Assembly: GCF_007183175.1 (NCBI RefSeq)
Contig: NZ_AP019807.1
Location: 4,770,001-4,834,000, forward strand
Source: Microbulbifer sp. GL-2
Lineage (GTDB): Bacteria; Pseudomonadota; Gammaproteobacteria; Pseudomonadales; Cellvibrionaceae
DNA: 64,000 bases
Direction: 5' to 3'
The position numbers and the translations under genes were made by a program. A model generated the notes under the pieces. It did no database searches. It was given only the letters and a program-made list of their open reading frames with translations, and was not told the origin of the DNA. Shown one piece after another: positions 9,188-19,659 of this stretch; position 1 is the first letter of the stretch; each line of letters begins with the position of its first letter.

Positions 9188-12100
9188 TTACTGTAGCGAA
9201 ATAGCAGTCAACTCAGAGCCAGCGATATACAGGGTTCCGTCATCACCAAGACTTAAGTGCCCGGAAGATTCAAAACTCCAGTCCAGCTCCTGAGTACCTA
9301 TATTAATGGCATAAGTATGTGAGGAACCCCCAACAAAAATATGCGTTCGGGTTACCACAATATTTGAAGTTAACAACGTTGGCGCCTCCCAGGCCCACAC
9401 TTCGCTCCCGTCTTCTTCATCAATAGCTTTCAAAATGCCAGACTGCAAGGCGTAAATAATTCCACCACTAGAAGCTGGCTGCCCTGAAAATCCAGCAGAA
9501 GTTTTCTCCCACAAAATGTTGCGTTTATCGAGATCAAATACAACTAAAGAGCCCGATTGAATTGCCAGGACATGGTTATATCTAGTCAAAACTGTAGCCA
9601 AATTTACACTGTATCCTCTCCAGTCAAAATTAGGATATTCAATGTTATAAGCCAATTCACCAGAATCACGATAAAAAACTTGTAGATCAGTAATAAATGC
9701 ATATACATACTCTTCATCTACAGCTGGGGTAAAATCTTCATAACGAGCTGTTGATGTAAACCAGGACTCCGATCCATCACTCAGAGCAAATGAGTAAAGT
9801 CCTCCGTAATACCCCCCCGCAGTATAAATCCCTCCATCATATACAGTTGGAGACATATAAGTTGTCCACTGATTTTCATATTTAGTAGCAAACAATAGTG
9901 AGCCATCATCTATGTCAAGCCCTCGTATAAAGGAATCCCCATGACCACCAGTTTGAAAAATGACTTTTCCACGGTCATAAGCTGGGGGATTTATAGAATG
10001 TATACCATCATAAACGCGCTCCCATGCCAAATCTCCCGTGCTTGTATCCAGAGCAACAATTCTATGCTCAGCAAAATAGGAATCATTAGATGCGAAGACC
10101 TTACCATCAGCCACCACTACCGGGTGTAACTTCGTCATATTAGGTAATGTCACGGACCAATGGTGAGAGAAATTATCTACATCTAGCTGTAGCGGTGTAT
10201 AACCAGTATGCGCTGCTCCGCCTTGATATGTCGCCCATACCACAGGTAAGGGGTAACTATTGCTATCAATAGGTGAAGTATCTGAGAAGAACTCTTCAAC
10301 ATTTGTAAAAGAATCAAAATCTTCATCATTTGCTGCATCGTCAGCATCAATGGGGTCTAGCGCATAAAGCACTTCCCATCCATCCCGCATATGATCGCCA
10401 TCAGTATCAGCAATAATTGGAGATGTACCATAGGTATTCGACTCTTCAAAATCCGAAAGGAAATCACCATCAGTGTCTATATCTATTGGGGAAGACCCCA
10501 AGGCATATTCTTGCAGATTGGTCAGGCCATCAGCATCAATATCACCAACGCTATCATCTGCCAACAAATCCAAACCATACTCGAACTCGTACATATCTCC
10601 CATACCATCACTGTCTGTGTCTTCAAGTAATGGGTTTGAGCCGAGTTCCTTCACCTCTGTAAAATCAGTAAGCCCATCGTTGTCACTATCTTGCGCCAAT
10701 AAACTTGTACCTAATTCCACCTCTGCTGCATCAGACAAACCATCAGCATCTGTATCCGCAACAAAAGGATTAGAACCATAAATCAACAGCTCATCGCCAT
10801 CGTTAACGCCGTCATTATCAGTATCAGGGTTGTCCGCATGAGTACCAAAGGTGTACTCCAGCAACGCAGATAAGCCATCCCCATCCAAATCAGAGCCCGC
10901 ATCAGCAACATTCTTCGGATCTAATCCAAAGCCATACTCCCACCAATCAGGGAGTCCATCACTGTCAGAGTCAAAATCAGGTATAACATCAACAAATTTA
11001 CCTCGCGCATCTAGCTTGGTAAAACTACTTAAGTCCGCCGTAACGCTATATAGCCCGTCCCATGCTGTAGCAGCAACTAACTCCCCATTACTACGAATAT
11101 TTAGATCATTAAATGTCTGGCCAACGAATAATGTTTTTTGCAGAACCCCACCAGCCGTAAACTGATGTATCTCACCATTCCAGGTGGCTGAAAAAATATT
11201 ACCAGCCTCATCTACGGCAATTGCTTGTGAAGCTTCAATAGGTATATTGGAGAGCAGAACTCCAGACTCCGGATTAAATTTAGAAATCTGGCTACCGCTT
11301 AATGCGTAAAGGTGGCCATCTTCGCCAACTGTCAGATCTATAAATGAATCTCCATCTACAAAACTCACAGAACCACTCGCCAAGTCAAACTTTACATACC
11401 CTTGACTAGGGCTGCCACTGGTTGACTGATTGGTGACGAAAACTTTTTCTCCAACAGCATCTATACCGCCATAACTCCTAATACTCCAACCAGGCGCTGG
11501 ATAGTGCTCCCAAAGGTTTGACTCTGGCGTATACACACTTAAATAAGGCTCAAATGTCCCATTGAAAATCGCCACTCTTCCATCATCCAAAATCACCGTA
11601 TCTTGTGCATATGCGTAATTACCATCTTTTGGATCAGGAATATCGAAACTTTTTATTTCACGGCCATCAACATCAAGTAGGTAAAGCTGATTTTCAAAAA
11701 TAGAAATTCCAGAGGCTCCCGCTTCAAAAATTGTAGGAAGAGAAACCCCCTTCAGTTCATCAATCAAAATTCCGCAATCGTTAGCTGAGGATTCAATCCT
11801 CACATCTAATGTATGGTAACCCTCAGCAATGGGAACAGATATCTTTTCCCATGATGTTTGGGAGACAGATACACCTAATAATTTCTCACCATTTAGCTCA
11901 ATAACCAATTCGGCATCGTAGATGGAATAGCAGGTAGTCCGAGCTTGAAGTGAAAGCTCTACAGGTAAAAAGTAATTAGTTGTCGAAATACCCCAACTAC
12001 CCTCGGCAAATAGGCTAACTACCCCATCACTAGCTGATTGAGTAACAATTTGTGGGCTACCTTGTGGAACCCAGCCATCCGGTAACTCTTGATCCTCAAA

Positions 12101-15100
12101 AGAGAAATAGAATTCATCAATTGGAGAGGGCAAAGATAATTCTACTGTTGGGTCAGAGCCCAAAAGATACTCAACTAGATTAGAAAACGTATCATTATCC
12201 AAATCGCTATCGGCATCGGAAGCATCTAACGGATTCAGCCCAAATAGCACTTCCCAGCCATCCGGCATACCATCATCATCTGTATCACTATTAGATGGGT
12301 TGGTAAAATAAGTGGTAACCTCGTCAAAGTCTGACAACCCATCCTGATCCGTATCTGCCATCAAAGGCGAACTGCCGGCTAAGAACTCCTCAAGATTATT
12401 TAGACCATCAGCATCCGAGTCTTTCAAGGCATCTAGTTTGTCAGTGTCATCCAAACCATGGGTCAACTCCCACCACATTGGCAAACCATCGTTATCGGCA
12501 TCAGATTCATACCGATAATTTACAATATTCAATTCATTGCCAATTGATTGATGAATTAGTATTACACCATTTTCATCAGCAATGAGGTCTATATAGGTAT
12601 CGATATCGAGATGCTGTTTAAATAGAATCTCACTAAGGTCATGATTGAAAACTGCTAAAAGATACTCCCTGTCTACCTTAACCAGGCCAACAGCAACACT
12701 CTCGCTCCAGGCGAAATCCAGTAGCTGTATCTCTGCGCCCACATCCTCAGATAAAGAGCTCAAATCAAGTGCACTAACGAAGGGGTTAGCAGGGTATCCC
12801 TGGATAACACTTCCCTCTCCAGTCACAAATAATTTACCATCCGGTGATTGTGACAGCCATGCACCTAAAGACTCTCCGAAGTAATAATATTGATACCCGG
12901 AAAACTCCTTTCTATCACTATCAATATTAAAGCTATTTAAATCTCCATAAGAAGAAGAATAATAAAATCGGCCAGTTTCTTCCCCGTAAAATAGCTCCTT
13001 TGGCCTGCTTACCCAATTGTAACTATCTCTAGCCACATAGCTTTTATCAAGCAAGTGATAATTCAAATAAGCGCTATCTAGACCACCTCCAGCAACTGCC
13101 ACATAGAAATCACCGGCACTTATTAATGCCTTCAGACTCCCCTCAAACGAGGCCACCTCCTGGTTTTTTATGGGTAAAGTTTCACTAAACTCAAGAAGTT
13201 TACCATTCTCAAAACTAACCAATACCGAGGATGGATTGGCGACATTAATAGACATCGCCTTACCGTTGCTCTCAAAGTGCCCCAAATGTAAAGGATTTAA
13301 ATATTTACCAGTTGTCGTATCCCACTTCCAGATTGAGCTGGAATTGTCATCCAGTAAATAAAGCACGTCTCCTCTTCGAGCAATATCATCTACATTTTTG
13401 ACCTGCACTTGCCCTTGAATATCACAAACACCATTTATGCCATGCCCTGCAAGGTAGCAGGCTGAATCCAGAGGAAATAAATCGAGGCTTAAGCTAGATT
13501 CTCCCACAGAAGGATCATATCCATCATTCCATGAGTCGGGCGCGCCATCGAGGTCAGAATCAATTGATGCAGCGCTATCGTTTGGAAATGCATCCTCTCT
13601 ATTCGGAACTCCATCGCCATCTATATCATCTAATAGCTCAACGAGCTGATACTTACGGCCATGATTTTCAGTATAAGTAATGACTAAGGCCACTTCAGCT
13701 AACTGTACTAAGCTCTCAGGAAGTCCAGAATAGGTAGCAGAAAAAAACGCTTCAAAATTGTTATTGTAAGCAACTAAAGAGCTTCTATTATTAGTAACAG
13801 ACGCTGATAGGGTTACAATCACACTACTATCGGAAAACCCATAATCAAAACTAGTTACTGGGGAACCAATTAAACTCAAATCACTGGCTTCGTAATAATC
13901 ACCACTACCAAGTAGCACTCCATTACCACCGTTTACAATCAGAATCGGGCCTCTGATAGTGTAATCACCATGGTAAGGAGATTCCCCTTGGACACCTATA
14001 GTACCGTTCGACTGAGAGATTTCCTCAAAATGTATATCATTAGGGAATGTGCCGTCTCTAAAATGATAAAGCCGGCTATTTACATCGTTCCAAGCGTAAT
14101 ATTGAGAATACCTATTCAGATCCTTGCTATCTAACAAACTCCCATCCTTAGACAAGACATGATGTGAGTTCCGAGCTCCCAGACCATCTTGAACCAATAA
14201 ATAATTGCCCGCTTCCGCTAGTCCGGTTGCACCAACAGGCATCTGAATGAGGTCAACTATTTTTTCAGGTGTATCAATTGAAAAATATCGGATCCAGCCA
14301 TCACTATAAGCAAGATATACTCTCTTATGCACATCATGGTAACGTACAATCTCGGGATTTTGATTATCAACTACTAGATCAAATTTTCCAGTGAAGTTTA
14401 GAGTCTCTGAACTCCACTGGTAAAAATCATAAACCCCATTTTCAGAAAACCCGAGATATATAACACCATTCGCATCAGAAAATACTTCATCCAAAGCTAG
14501 TGTATCGGTCAGAGTAGCGAAACAGATCTCCCCATCACCTTCATTTATCCGGGAGCACAACGCATCAAGATCGTAATGGTCAGCATTATCACCAACACCG
14601 TCACCATCCAGATCTGATGACTCTGTTTTATCCCAAGGGAATGCGTCGTTCTCGTTTTCTACGCCATCATTGTCAATATCATTGTCAACGTCATTGGGGG
14701 TACCATCCCCATCTAAGTCGGCTCCGATAGCTTTGATAATGGAGTATTTTGGTTTACCCCCCCAGGCTGAGATCTCTCTTGAACTGTCATATTGACGTGT
14801 TTCATGAATAAGGAGCTTAACTAAACCACCAACTTTGAGAGGAGTTTCAGTGCCTGAAGACTCGGGATCAAAGGTGTTGGGCACAGGTAGCTCACCAACG
14901 TTCAGCCTGGACACAAAGTCGTAATTATCTTGTATTGCCTGCGTGGTACTTGTATCAAGATCTTCGGCAAGGCCATCTAATGCCCCATCTGTTAGATCTG
15001 AAACTAACAACTCCAGTACTGTTGAAGTGCTTATATCTGTCTCGTTTTTTAAAGCCCACACAAGAGACGCGGTAGCTTCAGAAGCGGTACGGTAGCTCAA

Positions 15101-15724
15101 AATACCATCAAGATCGGCCTCATTCCCAAAAGCCACTGGTGGCGTATGAAAAAGGTCTACCTTATCTAGCAGGTCAAAGCCTAACTGACTTTTAACAATC
15201 AGGGATTGGGATATCAAAGCATCGGTCAATCCCTGCTTATCTTCGATATTTCCACGCCGGATCAGATCAACTACGATGGTTGTTAGCGGTGTTGCGAAGA
15301 TATCTTTAGATTTCTCGAGAGCTTCAGATTCAACAATTGTCGACAAGCTAGGAAGGATTGGAGCCATTCCAGTCGTTAGGTCTACCGTGGCATCACCAGC
15401 CAAAAATTCAATTAGATAGTAACCATTACCCGGAAGATCTAAGCCTACCTCAGTGAATTTACCTAACTCCGTGGTTTCACCTCTCGTGACAACATCCCCC
15501 TTTAAGTCCTCCGCTTCAAAAGAAACTTCATGAATCTTATAAGTGGCAAAACTTAGTGGCCCCTTAACGGCTGCCCCTGAAAGTGAATACGTCACGGGTG
15601 GGGGGGCTGGTGGCTCGGGTTCAGGTGAAGAGTCACTGCCTCCTCCCCCTCCGCAACCTAATAAAGCCACAGTGAGACCTGCCAGTATAAGCTTTAAATT
15701 AAATGCCGTTGTTCGCGATCCCAT
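9188..15724 (-). CDS. giant lipoprotein with Ca-binding TSP3-like repeats and a C-terminal beta-propeller
   Basis: 2178-residue exported lipoprotein. The start at 15724 is chosen because it is followed by a signal peptide with lipobox ALLGC (Cys24) and preceded by AAAAGGA at good spacing; the open frame extends 67 codons further upstream with no signal. After a Gly/Ser/Pro-rich linker come several blocks of Asp-rich repeats such as DLDGDGVGDNADH and DTDNDGVNDGDE (about residues 330-390, 1070-1200 and 1590-1820), which resemble thrombospondin type 3/EF-hand-like calcium sites. Between them are beta-rich regions with beta-propeller-like YVN-style repeats. The C-terminal 350 residues look like a PQQ-type propeller (YDGGIYTAGG, GDLAWERVYDG, GSEVWAWEAP). 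Likely an outer-membrane surface protein. Function unknown; binding or adhesion is inferred. It sits alone, transcribed opposite to its neighbours. Confidence 0.85.
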   Translation of the reverse strand: MGSRTTAFNLKLILAGLTVALLGCGGGGGSDSSPEPEPPAPPPVTYSLSGAAVKGPLSFATYKIHEVSFEAEDLKGDVVTRGETTELGKFTEVGLDLPGNGYYLIEFLAGDATVDLTTGMAPILPSLSTIVESEALEKSKDIFATPLTTIVVDLIRRGNIEDKQGLTDALISQSLIVKSQLGFDLLDKVDLFHTPPVAFGNEADLDGILSYRTASEATASLVWALKNETDISTSTVLELLVSDLTDGALDGLAEDLDTSTTQAIQDNYDFVSRLNVGELPVPNTFDPESSGTETPLKVGGLVKLLIHETRQYDSSREISAWGGKPKYSIIKAIGADLDGDGTPNDVDNDIDNDGVENENDAFPWDKTESSDLDGDGVGDNADHYDLDALCSRINEGDGEICFATLTDTLALDEVFSDANGVIYLGFSENGVYDFYQWSSETLNFTGKFDLVVDNQNPEIVRYHDVHKRVYLAYSDGWIRYFSIDTPEKIVDLIQMPVGATGLAEAGNYLLVQDGLGARNSHHVLSKDGSLLDSKDLNRYSQYYAWNDVNSRLYHFRDGTFPNDIHFEEISQSNGTIGVQGESPYHGDYTIRGPILIVNGGNGVLLGSGDYYEASDLSLIGSPVTSFDYGFSDSSVIVTLSASVTNNRSSLVAYNNNFEAFFSATYSGLPESLVQLAEVALVITYTENHGRKYQLVELLDDIDGDGVPNREDAFPNDSAASIDSDLDGAPDSWNDGYDPSVGESSLSLDLFPLDSACYLAGHGINGVCDIQGQVQVKNVDDIARRGDVLYLLDDNSSSIWKWDTTTGKYLNPLHLGHFESNGKAMSINVANPSSVLVSFENGKLLEFSETLPIKNQEVASFEGSLKALISAGDFYVAVAGGGLDSAYLNYHLLDKSYVARDSYNWVSRPKELFYGEETGRFYYSSSYGDLNSFNIDSDRKEFSGYQYYYFGESLGAWLSQSPDGKLFVTGEGSVIQGYPANPFVSALDLSSLSEDVGAEIQLLDFAWSESVAVGLVKVDREYLLAVFNHDLSEILFKQHLDIDTYIDLIADENGVILIHQSIGNELNIVNYRYESDADNDGLPMWWELTHGLDDTDKLDALKDSDADGLNNLEEFLAGSSPLMADTDQDGLSDFDEVTTYFTNPSNSDTDDDGMPDGWEVLFGLNPLDASDADSDLDNDTFSNLVEYLLGSDPTVELSLPSPIDEFYFSFEDQELPDGWVPQGSPQIVTQSASDGVVSLFAEGSWGISTTNYFLPVELSLQARTTCYSIYDAELVIELNGEKLLGVSVSQTSWEKISVPIAEGYHTLDVRIESSANDCGILIDELKGVSLPTIFEAGASGISIFENQLYLLDVDGREIKSFDIPDPKDGNYAYAQDTVILDDGRVAIFNGTFEPYLSVYTPESNLWEHYPAPGWSIRSYGGIDAVGEKVFVTNQSTSGSPSQGYVKFDLASGSVSFVDGDSFIDLTVGEDGHLYALSGSQISKFNPESGVLLSNIPIEASQAIAVDEAGNIFSATWNGEIHQFTAGGVLQKTLFVGQTFNDLNIRSNGELVAATAWDGLYSVTADLSSFTKLDARGKFVDVIPDFDSDSDGLPDWWEYGFGLDPKNVADAGSDLDGDGLSALLEYTFGTHADNPDTDNDGVNDGDELLIYGSNPFVADTDADGLSDAAEVELGTSLLAQDSDNDGLTDFTEVKELGSNPLLEDTDSDGMGDMYEFEYGLDLLADDSVGDIDADGLTNLQEYALGSSPIDIDTDGDFLSDFEESNTYGTSPIIADTDGDHMRDGWEVLYALDPIDADDAANDEDFDSFTNVEEFFSDTSPIDSNSYPLPVVWATYQGGAAHTGYTPLQLDVDNFSHHWSVTLPNMTKLHPVVVADGKVFASNDSYFAEHRIVALDTSTGDLAWERVYDGIHSINPPAYDRGKVIFQTGGHGDSFIRGLDIDDGSLLFATKYENQWTTYMSPTVYDGGIYTAGGYYGGLYSFALSDGSESWFTSTARYEDFTPAVDEEYVYAFITDLQVFYRDSGELAYNIEYPNFDWRGYSVNLATVLTRYNHVLAIQSGSLVVFDLDKRNILWEKTSAGFSGQPASSGGIIYALQSGILKAIDEEDGSEVWAWEAPTLLTSNIVVTRTHIFVGGSSHTYAINIGTQELDWSFESSGHLSLGDDGTLYIAGSELTAISLQ

Positions 15725-15825
15725 ATCCCAATCCTTTTCACTCACCAAGCCTGTGTACTTAGTGCGGTAGTACCTGAGCAGCATAAATCGTGGCCTTTTA
15801 GCCACTTTGCGCTTCTTTACAATCA

Positions 15826-16280
15826 GTGGCCGCGAATCATATACAGCTATTAAATGAACTGCAAAACCTAACCTGGAATACGGCACCTTATTATCATTGT
15901 GTCTGCCGCGATGTGCGAGGGGCATTCCTTAGTCGTAGGGATTCCGAGTCCGATAAGGGCTATGAGCACCAGCGGGTTGAGGGCAGGATGCAAAAACTGA
16001 CCGAGACCTTTGCTCTTGATATCACAGTCCCAATTACACCTCGATCCAGCAACGTATTCACGCTGTAATATCAACTGAACAGCCCTAAAGCCTATTACCT
16101 CTGGTGGGCGAAGGGTACCGGGATATGCCCAAAGGCTTTGTTTTTTCAGCTGAACCACTATTTAAAGCCGGTAGACTGGAGGGGCCGGCAACTGTATCCG
16201 AATAAACGCGAGGTGCATGGGTTACGCAGTTGCCAACACTTTCTTTCCCCCCTGCTAATCTCAGCCAATTCAACAGGAGT
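15826..16280 (+). pseudogene. remnant of a REP-associated Y1 (IS200-like) transposase
   Basis: Two pieces of one plus-strand gene. The first (about 15840-16030) reads WNTAPYYHCVCRDVRGAFL followed by GYEHQRVEGRMQKLTETFALDI, which matches the N-terminal PYYH...YEHRR...R...FA.DI layout of REP-associated tyrosine transposases. The second (about 16139-16222) reads LNHYLKPVDWRGRQLYPNKR, the C-terminal YLELVDWTGRQL region of the same type of protein. The HUH-containing middle is missing and the frames do not join, so it is dead. Recognition rests on remembered family motifs, not on an alignment. Confidence 0.6.
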
Positions 16281-16469
16281 GACTTACATGCTGTGTAACT
16301 CTTTGCCTAAGCTCCTATCAACTGTCTCGATAGGCTATAGGGAGCAGCATGTCACCTGTTTCTGCGCAGAATCTCTGACAACCAACCAATTGAGGCAAGC
16401 GTTTGACTTCCATCTCAATGCTTTCCAATTGGTGGGTGTCGAACATCGTAAGACGCTTGGGGTCATTCA

Positions 16470-17340
16470 ATGGGTGGTATGGGTGCTATCACCCAGGCCA
16501 TGCTTAAAGAAGCGGAGCATCTCGGAGTCACCATTCGCATAAAAGCTGAAGTTAAGGAGGTGTTGATTGATGGCAATCGCGCTACCAGGGTACGGCTAAG
16601 CAGCGGGGAAACCGTTACCGACAGCAAAGTAATCGCTAATGTTGGACCCAAACTACTCTACTCCCAGTTGATTGGCGAGCAGCATCTAGAGCCAGAGTTC
16701 CGCCGCCGTGTGCGCGGTTTCAAGGTAGGTTCCGGCACCTTCCGTATGAATGTGGCACTATCTGAACTGCCAGACTTCACCTGCAAACCCGGAACTCATT
16801 TACAACCACACCACCAGTCTGGAATAGTCATTGGCCCCACCATGGATTACTTGGAGCGGGCCTACGTGGATGCGACACAATACGGCTGGTCGAAGCAGCC
16901 CATTGTAGAGATATTGATACCCTCCACCATCGACCCCTCCCTGGCCCCCGAGGGCCAACATGTCGCCAGTTTATTCTGCCAGCAATTCGCTCCAGAACTA
17001 TCGGATGGCAAAAACTGGGACGACTATCGTGAGCAGGCAGCGGAAACCATTATCGATACCGTCATTAGCTATGCCCCCAATTTCCGTGATGCCATCTATC
17101 GCCGCGTAAATCCACTCTCCGCTAGATTTAGAGCGCCAGTTTGGTTTGATCAGGGGCGACATCCGCCATGGCGCCTTAGGGTTGGACCAATTGTGGGGTA
17201 ACCGGCCCTTTACGGGTTTTACGGATTACCGTACACCCATTCAGAGCTCGTATCTTAGTCTTTCCGGTAGTCACACGGGAGCTGGGGTTACCGGAGTGCC
17301 TAGGCATAATGCTGCGATGGAGATTCTAAGGCACAAGTAG
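16470..17340 (+). pseudogene. truncated, frameshifted copy of the FAD oxidoreductase
   Basis: Closely similar at the nucleotide level to 7992-8860 of the intact FAD oxidoreductase gene, over its last 289 codons, beginning abruptly at the MGGMGAITQAM segment. It lacks the N-terminal GGGHNG FAD-binding region. Near 17095 it has one extra base relative to the intact gene (GCCATCTATCG versus GCCATCATCG), so the frame ends at 17201 in altered sequence. The original frame resumes at about 17146 and runs to 17340 with the degraded C-terminal motif GVTGVPRHNAAMEIL. The product cannot bind FAD normally; this is a pseudogene made by partial duplication. Confidence 0.85.
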
Positions 17341-17517
17341 ATATATAGATAGAAGCGATCCACGAAATACGAATCACGTTCAGATTCAAATACAGAATAG
17401 AGATGCCAATAAAAACCAAAACTTCCATCTCAAAGGTATTGATCATTCTTTATGCTTAGCATAGAAAAATTGAGAATTTAAAGTATTAGCTCTGGGTTGA
17501 GCCAAGAGCTAAGGAAA

Positions 17518-17534
17518 GAGCGCCAAAGGCGCTC
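17518..17534 (-). terminator. intrinsic terminator of the 17548-18228 gene
   Basis: Hairpin GAGCGCC-TTT-GGCGCTC on the minus strand, followed by TTTCC, 13 bases after the stop codon of the secreted protein gene. The 7-bp stem is GC-rich; the T tract is short. Confidence 0.6.
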
Positions 17535-17547
17535 ATTTCAATCAAAA

Positions 17548-18228
17548 CTAATTTGATATACCACGGACTTTGATAAATATATCATCACCCGGGTTAACTT
17601 GCAGTCCATATTGTTTACAATCGTGGGACAATCCATCAACTGTTGCAGTAATTTTCTGGCCAGAAGTTTTATTTTCACAAATAAGCTTGTTTGGTGCCAT
17701 CCCATTTACATTAACGCCAATTGAATCACTTTCTGCAGCGATATTATAAGAAACAATACCCTTCAATGATGGGTCACCTCCCTCACAATGTTGCTCAAAG
17801 CCAGCATGAAGCGAAGTCAAATCCCCATCGTCATCGTAAGAAACCTGATAAACTTCAAACTCTCCTGAGACAGTATTGCAACCACGCCCCTGCCCTGAAA
17901 ATGAAAGTCCAGGTTTATCAGCACCCTGAAAAGGAAAGCGCTCTGCTAGTAAATAGTTGCCGACTTTAATCTCTTCATCACCAGGTGCAGCTAAATTCAA
18001 TGTCCAGCTTAAATATGGTTCATTTGCAAGGTTCGAAATAGAAACTGTGATTCCGTTGTCATAGTTTCTCTTGTAAGAAATTTTTGCATTATCGTCATCG
18101 TATAGGTAGCTCAATCCCTGACCAATATAGTCGCCAGCCTCACTCTCAAGCTCAATCTGTGACTCAGCTAATACACCTAGTGATATAGATGCAAGAAAAA
18201 CAGCTATTGAAATGACAGTAAAATTCAT
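17548..18228 (-). CDS. secreted protein of unknown function
   Basis: 226 residues with a clear signal peptide (hydrophobic core about residues 5-20, ending GVLAES). The mature part is acidic and rich in Gly and Ser. It contains SGQGRGCNTVSGEFEVYQV and FEQHCEGGDPSLKG, a pattern I associate with a family of hypothetical exported proteins in marine gammaproteobacteria, though no function is known to me. Four cysteines in the mature part could form two disulfides. It is monocistronic with its own terminator. No catalytic motif is visible. Confidence 0.75.
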   Translation of the reverse strand: MNFTVISIAVFLASISLGVLAESQIELESEAGDYIGQGLSYLYDDDNAKISYKRNYDNGITVSISNLANEPYLSWTLNLAAPGDEEIKVGNYLLAERFPFQGADKPGLSFSGQGRGCNTVSGEFEVYQVSYDDDGDLTSLHAGFEQHCEGGDPSLKGIVSYNIAAESDSIGVNVNGMAPNKLICENKTSGQKITATVDGLSHDCKQYGLQVNPGDDIFIKVRGISN

Positions 18229-18652
18229 CTAGAAAATCCTTCTTTTGAATAAAATTCCACAAAAAATGGAAGATTAGAATACACCAATAATTCTAGAAAC
18301 TACTTCCGTGATAATTCAATTCAATAGCACGACTGTACCAAATCCAAATTTTACAAGATATCTAATGGAAAAGTTAAACCCATAAATACCAAGACATGGC
18401 ACAGTCATGAGGGTGCCGCCATAAAATTGGATATAAGTAAGCCGAATAATTCGGCAAAACCAAGCCACCTTATCGAAACACAAAAGATTCCAACTGAATC
18501 AAAAGCACTAAAAATATTTATGGAAAATACTCTTGCAGTATCACGCAAAATTAAAAATAAATCAATTTTCACAACTGTATTTTCCTGAAATTTAAACAAG
18601 AGTACTACTTATCAGCTTACCAAATACAACTGACCTAGTTTTTAAGAAGCAA
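18229..18652. other. intergenic region, no supported gene
   Basis: AT-rich sequence upstream of the secreted protein gene and next to the IS30 remnant. It presumably includes the promoter of the minus-strand gene. Short open frames are not credible as genes. Confidence 0.45.
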
Positions 18653-18655
18653 AAC

Positions 18656-19140
18656 CTAGATTACCAACATAAGCCCCAAACGCTTACCCACCAGAAATTC
18701 CAGTAGGCTCCAATAATTTAACATTTTTCTCGGCCGGGCATTAACAAGAAACACTGCATCGTCAATCTGGCTTTTCGGTAGCTTGACAATTTCCATCCCT
18801 TTTAGGAAGGGGCCCCACAACAACCCATTGGTATTTTCGTTTAACCCATGTTCCCATGCGTGATACGGCCTGGCAATATATTGCAACCTAGTTTAAGCAC
18901 GATCGACTGGTGGCCCACGAATTCAGCACCATTCTCGAATTGTTATGGTTTTACACACCGCCAGATAGGGCTTGCCTTTTCGCGGCAAGCGTGGCCGCCA
19001 GTTAAGCGGGTAATGGTTTCGTATGAACAACTGAGTTGTTGTGAATGGCTCGTGCTGAATAGCTCTGGCCGCTGAGGATTTCGATCTGGTATCGTTCTTT
19101 CAGAGTCAGCTGGCTGATATGGGTTCCGATGGCGTTCCTG
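18656..19140 (-). pseudogene. decayed IS30-family transposase
   Basis: Minus-strand pieces in the order expected of an IS30 transposase. An N-terminal HTH-like piece at about 19140-19000 reads GTHISQLTLKERYQIEILSG. A core piece near 18945-18880 reads NGAEFVGHQSIVLKLGCNI, the second catalytic Asp region with D already lost. A C-terminal piece at 18886-18656 reads ARPYHAWEHGLNENTNGLL, the region that normally carries the catalytic Glu (NENTNG), then NARPRKMLNY. Most of the middle is deleted and at least one frameshift separates the core from the C-terminal piece. Inverted repeats were not found. A non-functional remnant. Confidence 0.7.
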
Positions 19141-19465
19141 GCTTGATTGTGTGGAAGCTAACCAGCATACAACCAGCTGGCCCCCCTCGCTATCGCCAAG
19201 TGTGTCGATTGCTGTGGGAAAATAGGTTTCTCTTAATCTTTGGATGTCCAGAATTAGTAGAAATGTGATCTATGAACCGCTTTTGATTTACGTCATAAGC
19301 TATAGGTGTCCAGAATTGTGCTCTTGGCCGTAAGCGCCAAACTGTATCCAAGCACCTACCTTTCAGCAAGGCCCCTATCTCAGGCTGATAAACTGGAATG
19401 GTCGTTCATTCCTCACGCAAGAGCTAGAGGCCGTTGATGAGAATGGCCCCGCCCCTTAGGCATAT
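19141..19465. other. intergenic region between IS30 remnant and csrA copy 1
   Basis: About 325 bases without a supportable gene. It is probably further insertion-sequence debris: a short phrase GTGTCCAGAATT and a near copy occur about 60 bases apart. Confidence 0.4.
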
Positions 19466-19645
19466 TCAGTCCCTCACCTTCTGCTCCCTTTTGATCCGCA
19501 GATAAATTTCTTCACGGTGAATAGGCAGTGACTTGGGGGCACTTATGCCTATCTTCACTTGATTACCTTGAACCTCCAGCACTGTGACTGAGACATTGGA
19601 TCCAATCCTTAAGTTTTCACCTGTCCGCCGCTTTAAAACCAGCAT
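19466..19645 (-). CDS. csrA: CsrA/RsmA-type RNA-binding translational regulator, copy 1
   Basis: 59-residue carbon storage regulator. CsrA homodimers bind GGA motifs in mRNA leaders and control translation. Key RNA-contact residues are present: Leu4 in MLVLKRR and Arg44 in PIHREEIY; the core GENLRIG and VKIGISAPKSL is typical. The start at 19645 (MLVLKRR) is preferred to the in-frame ATG two codons upstream because the AAGGAA ribosome site is 6 bases before 19645 and touches the upstream ATG; copy 2 keeps the same site and spacing and has no upstream ATG. It differs from copy 2 (46036-46215) at 7 of 59 positions. It is not beside alaS or recX, so it is probably an accessory paralogue rather than the housekeeping gene. 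Confidence 0.92.
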   Translation of the reverse strand: MLVLKRRTGENLRIGSNVSVTVLEVQGNQVKIGISAPKSLPIHREEIYLRIKREQKVRD

Positions 19646-19659
19646 ATTCATTTCCTTCT

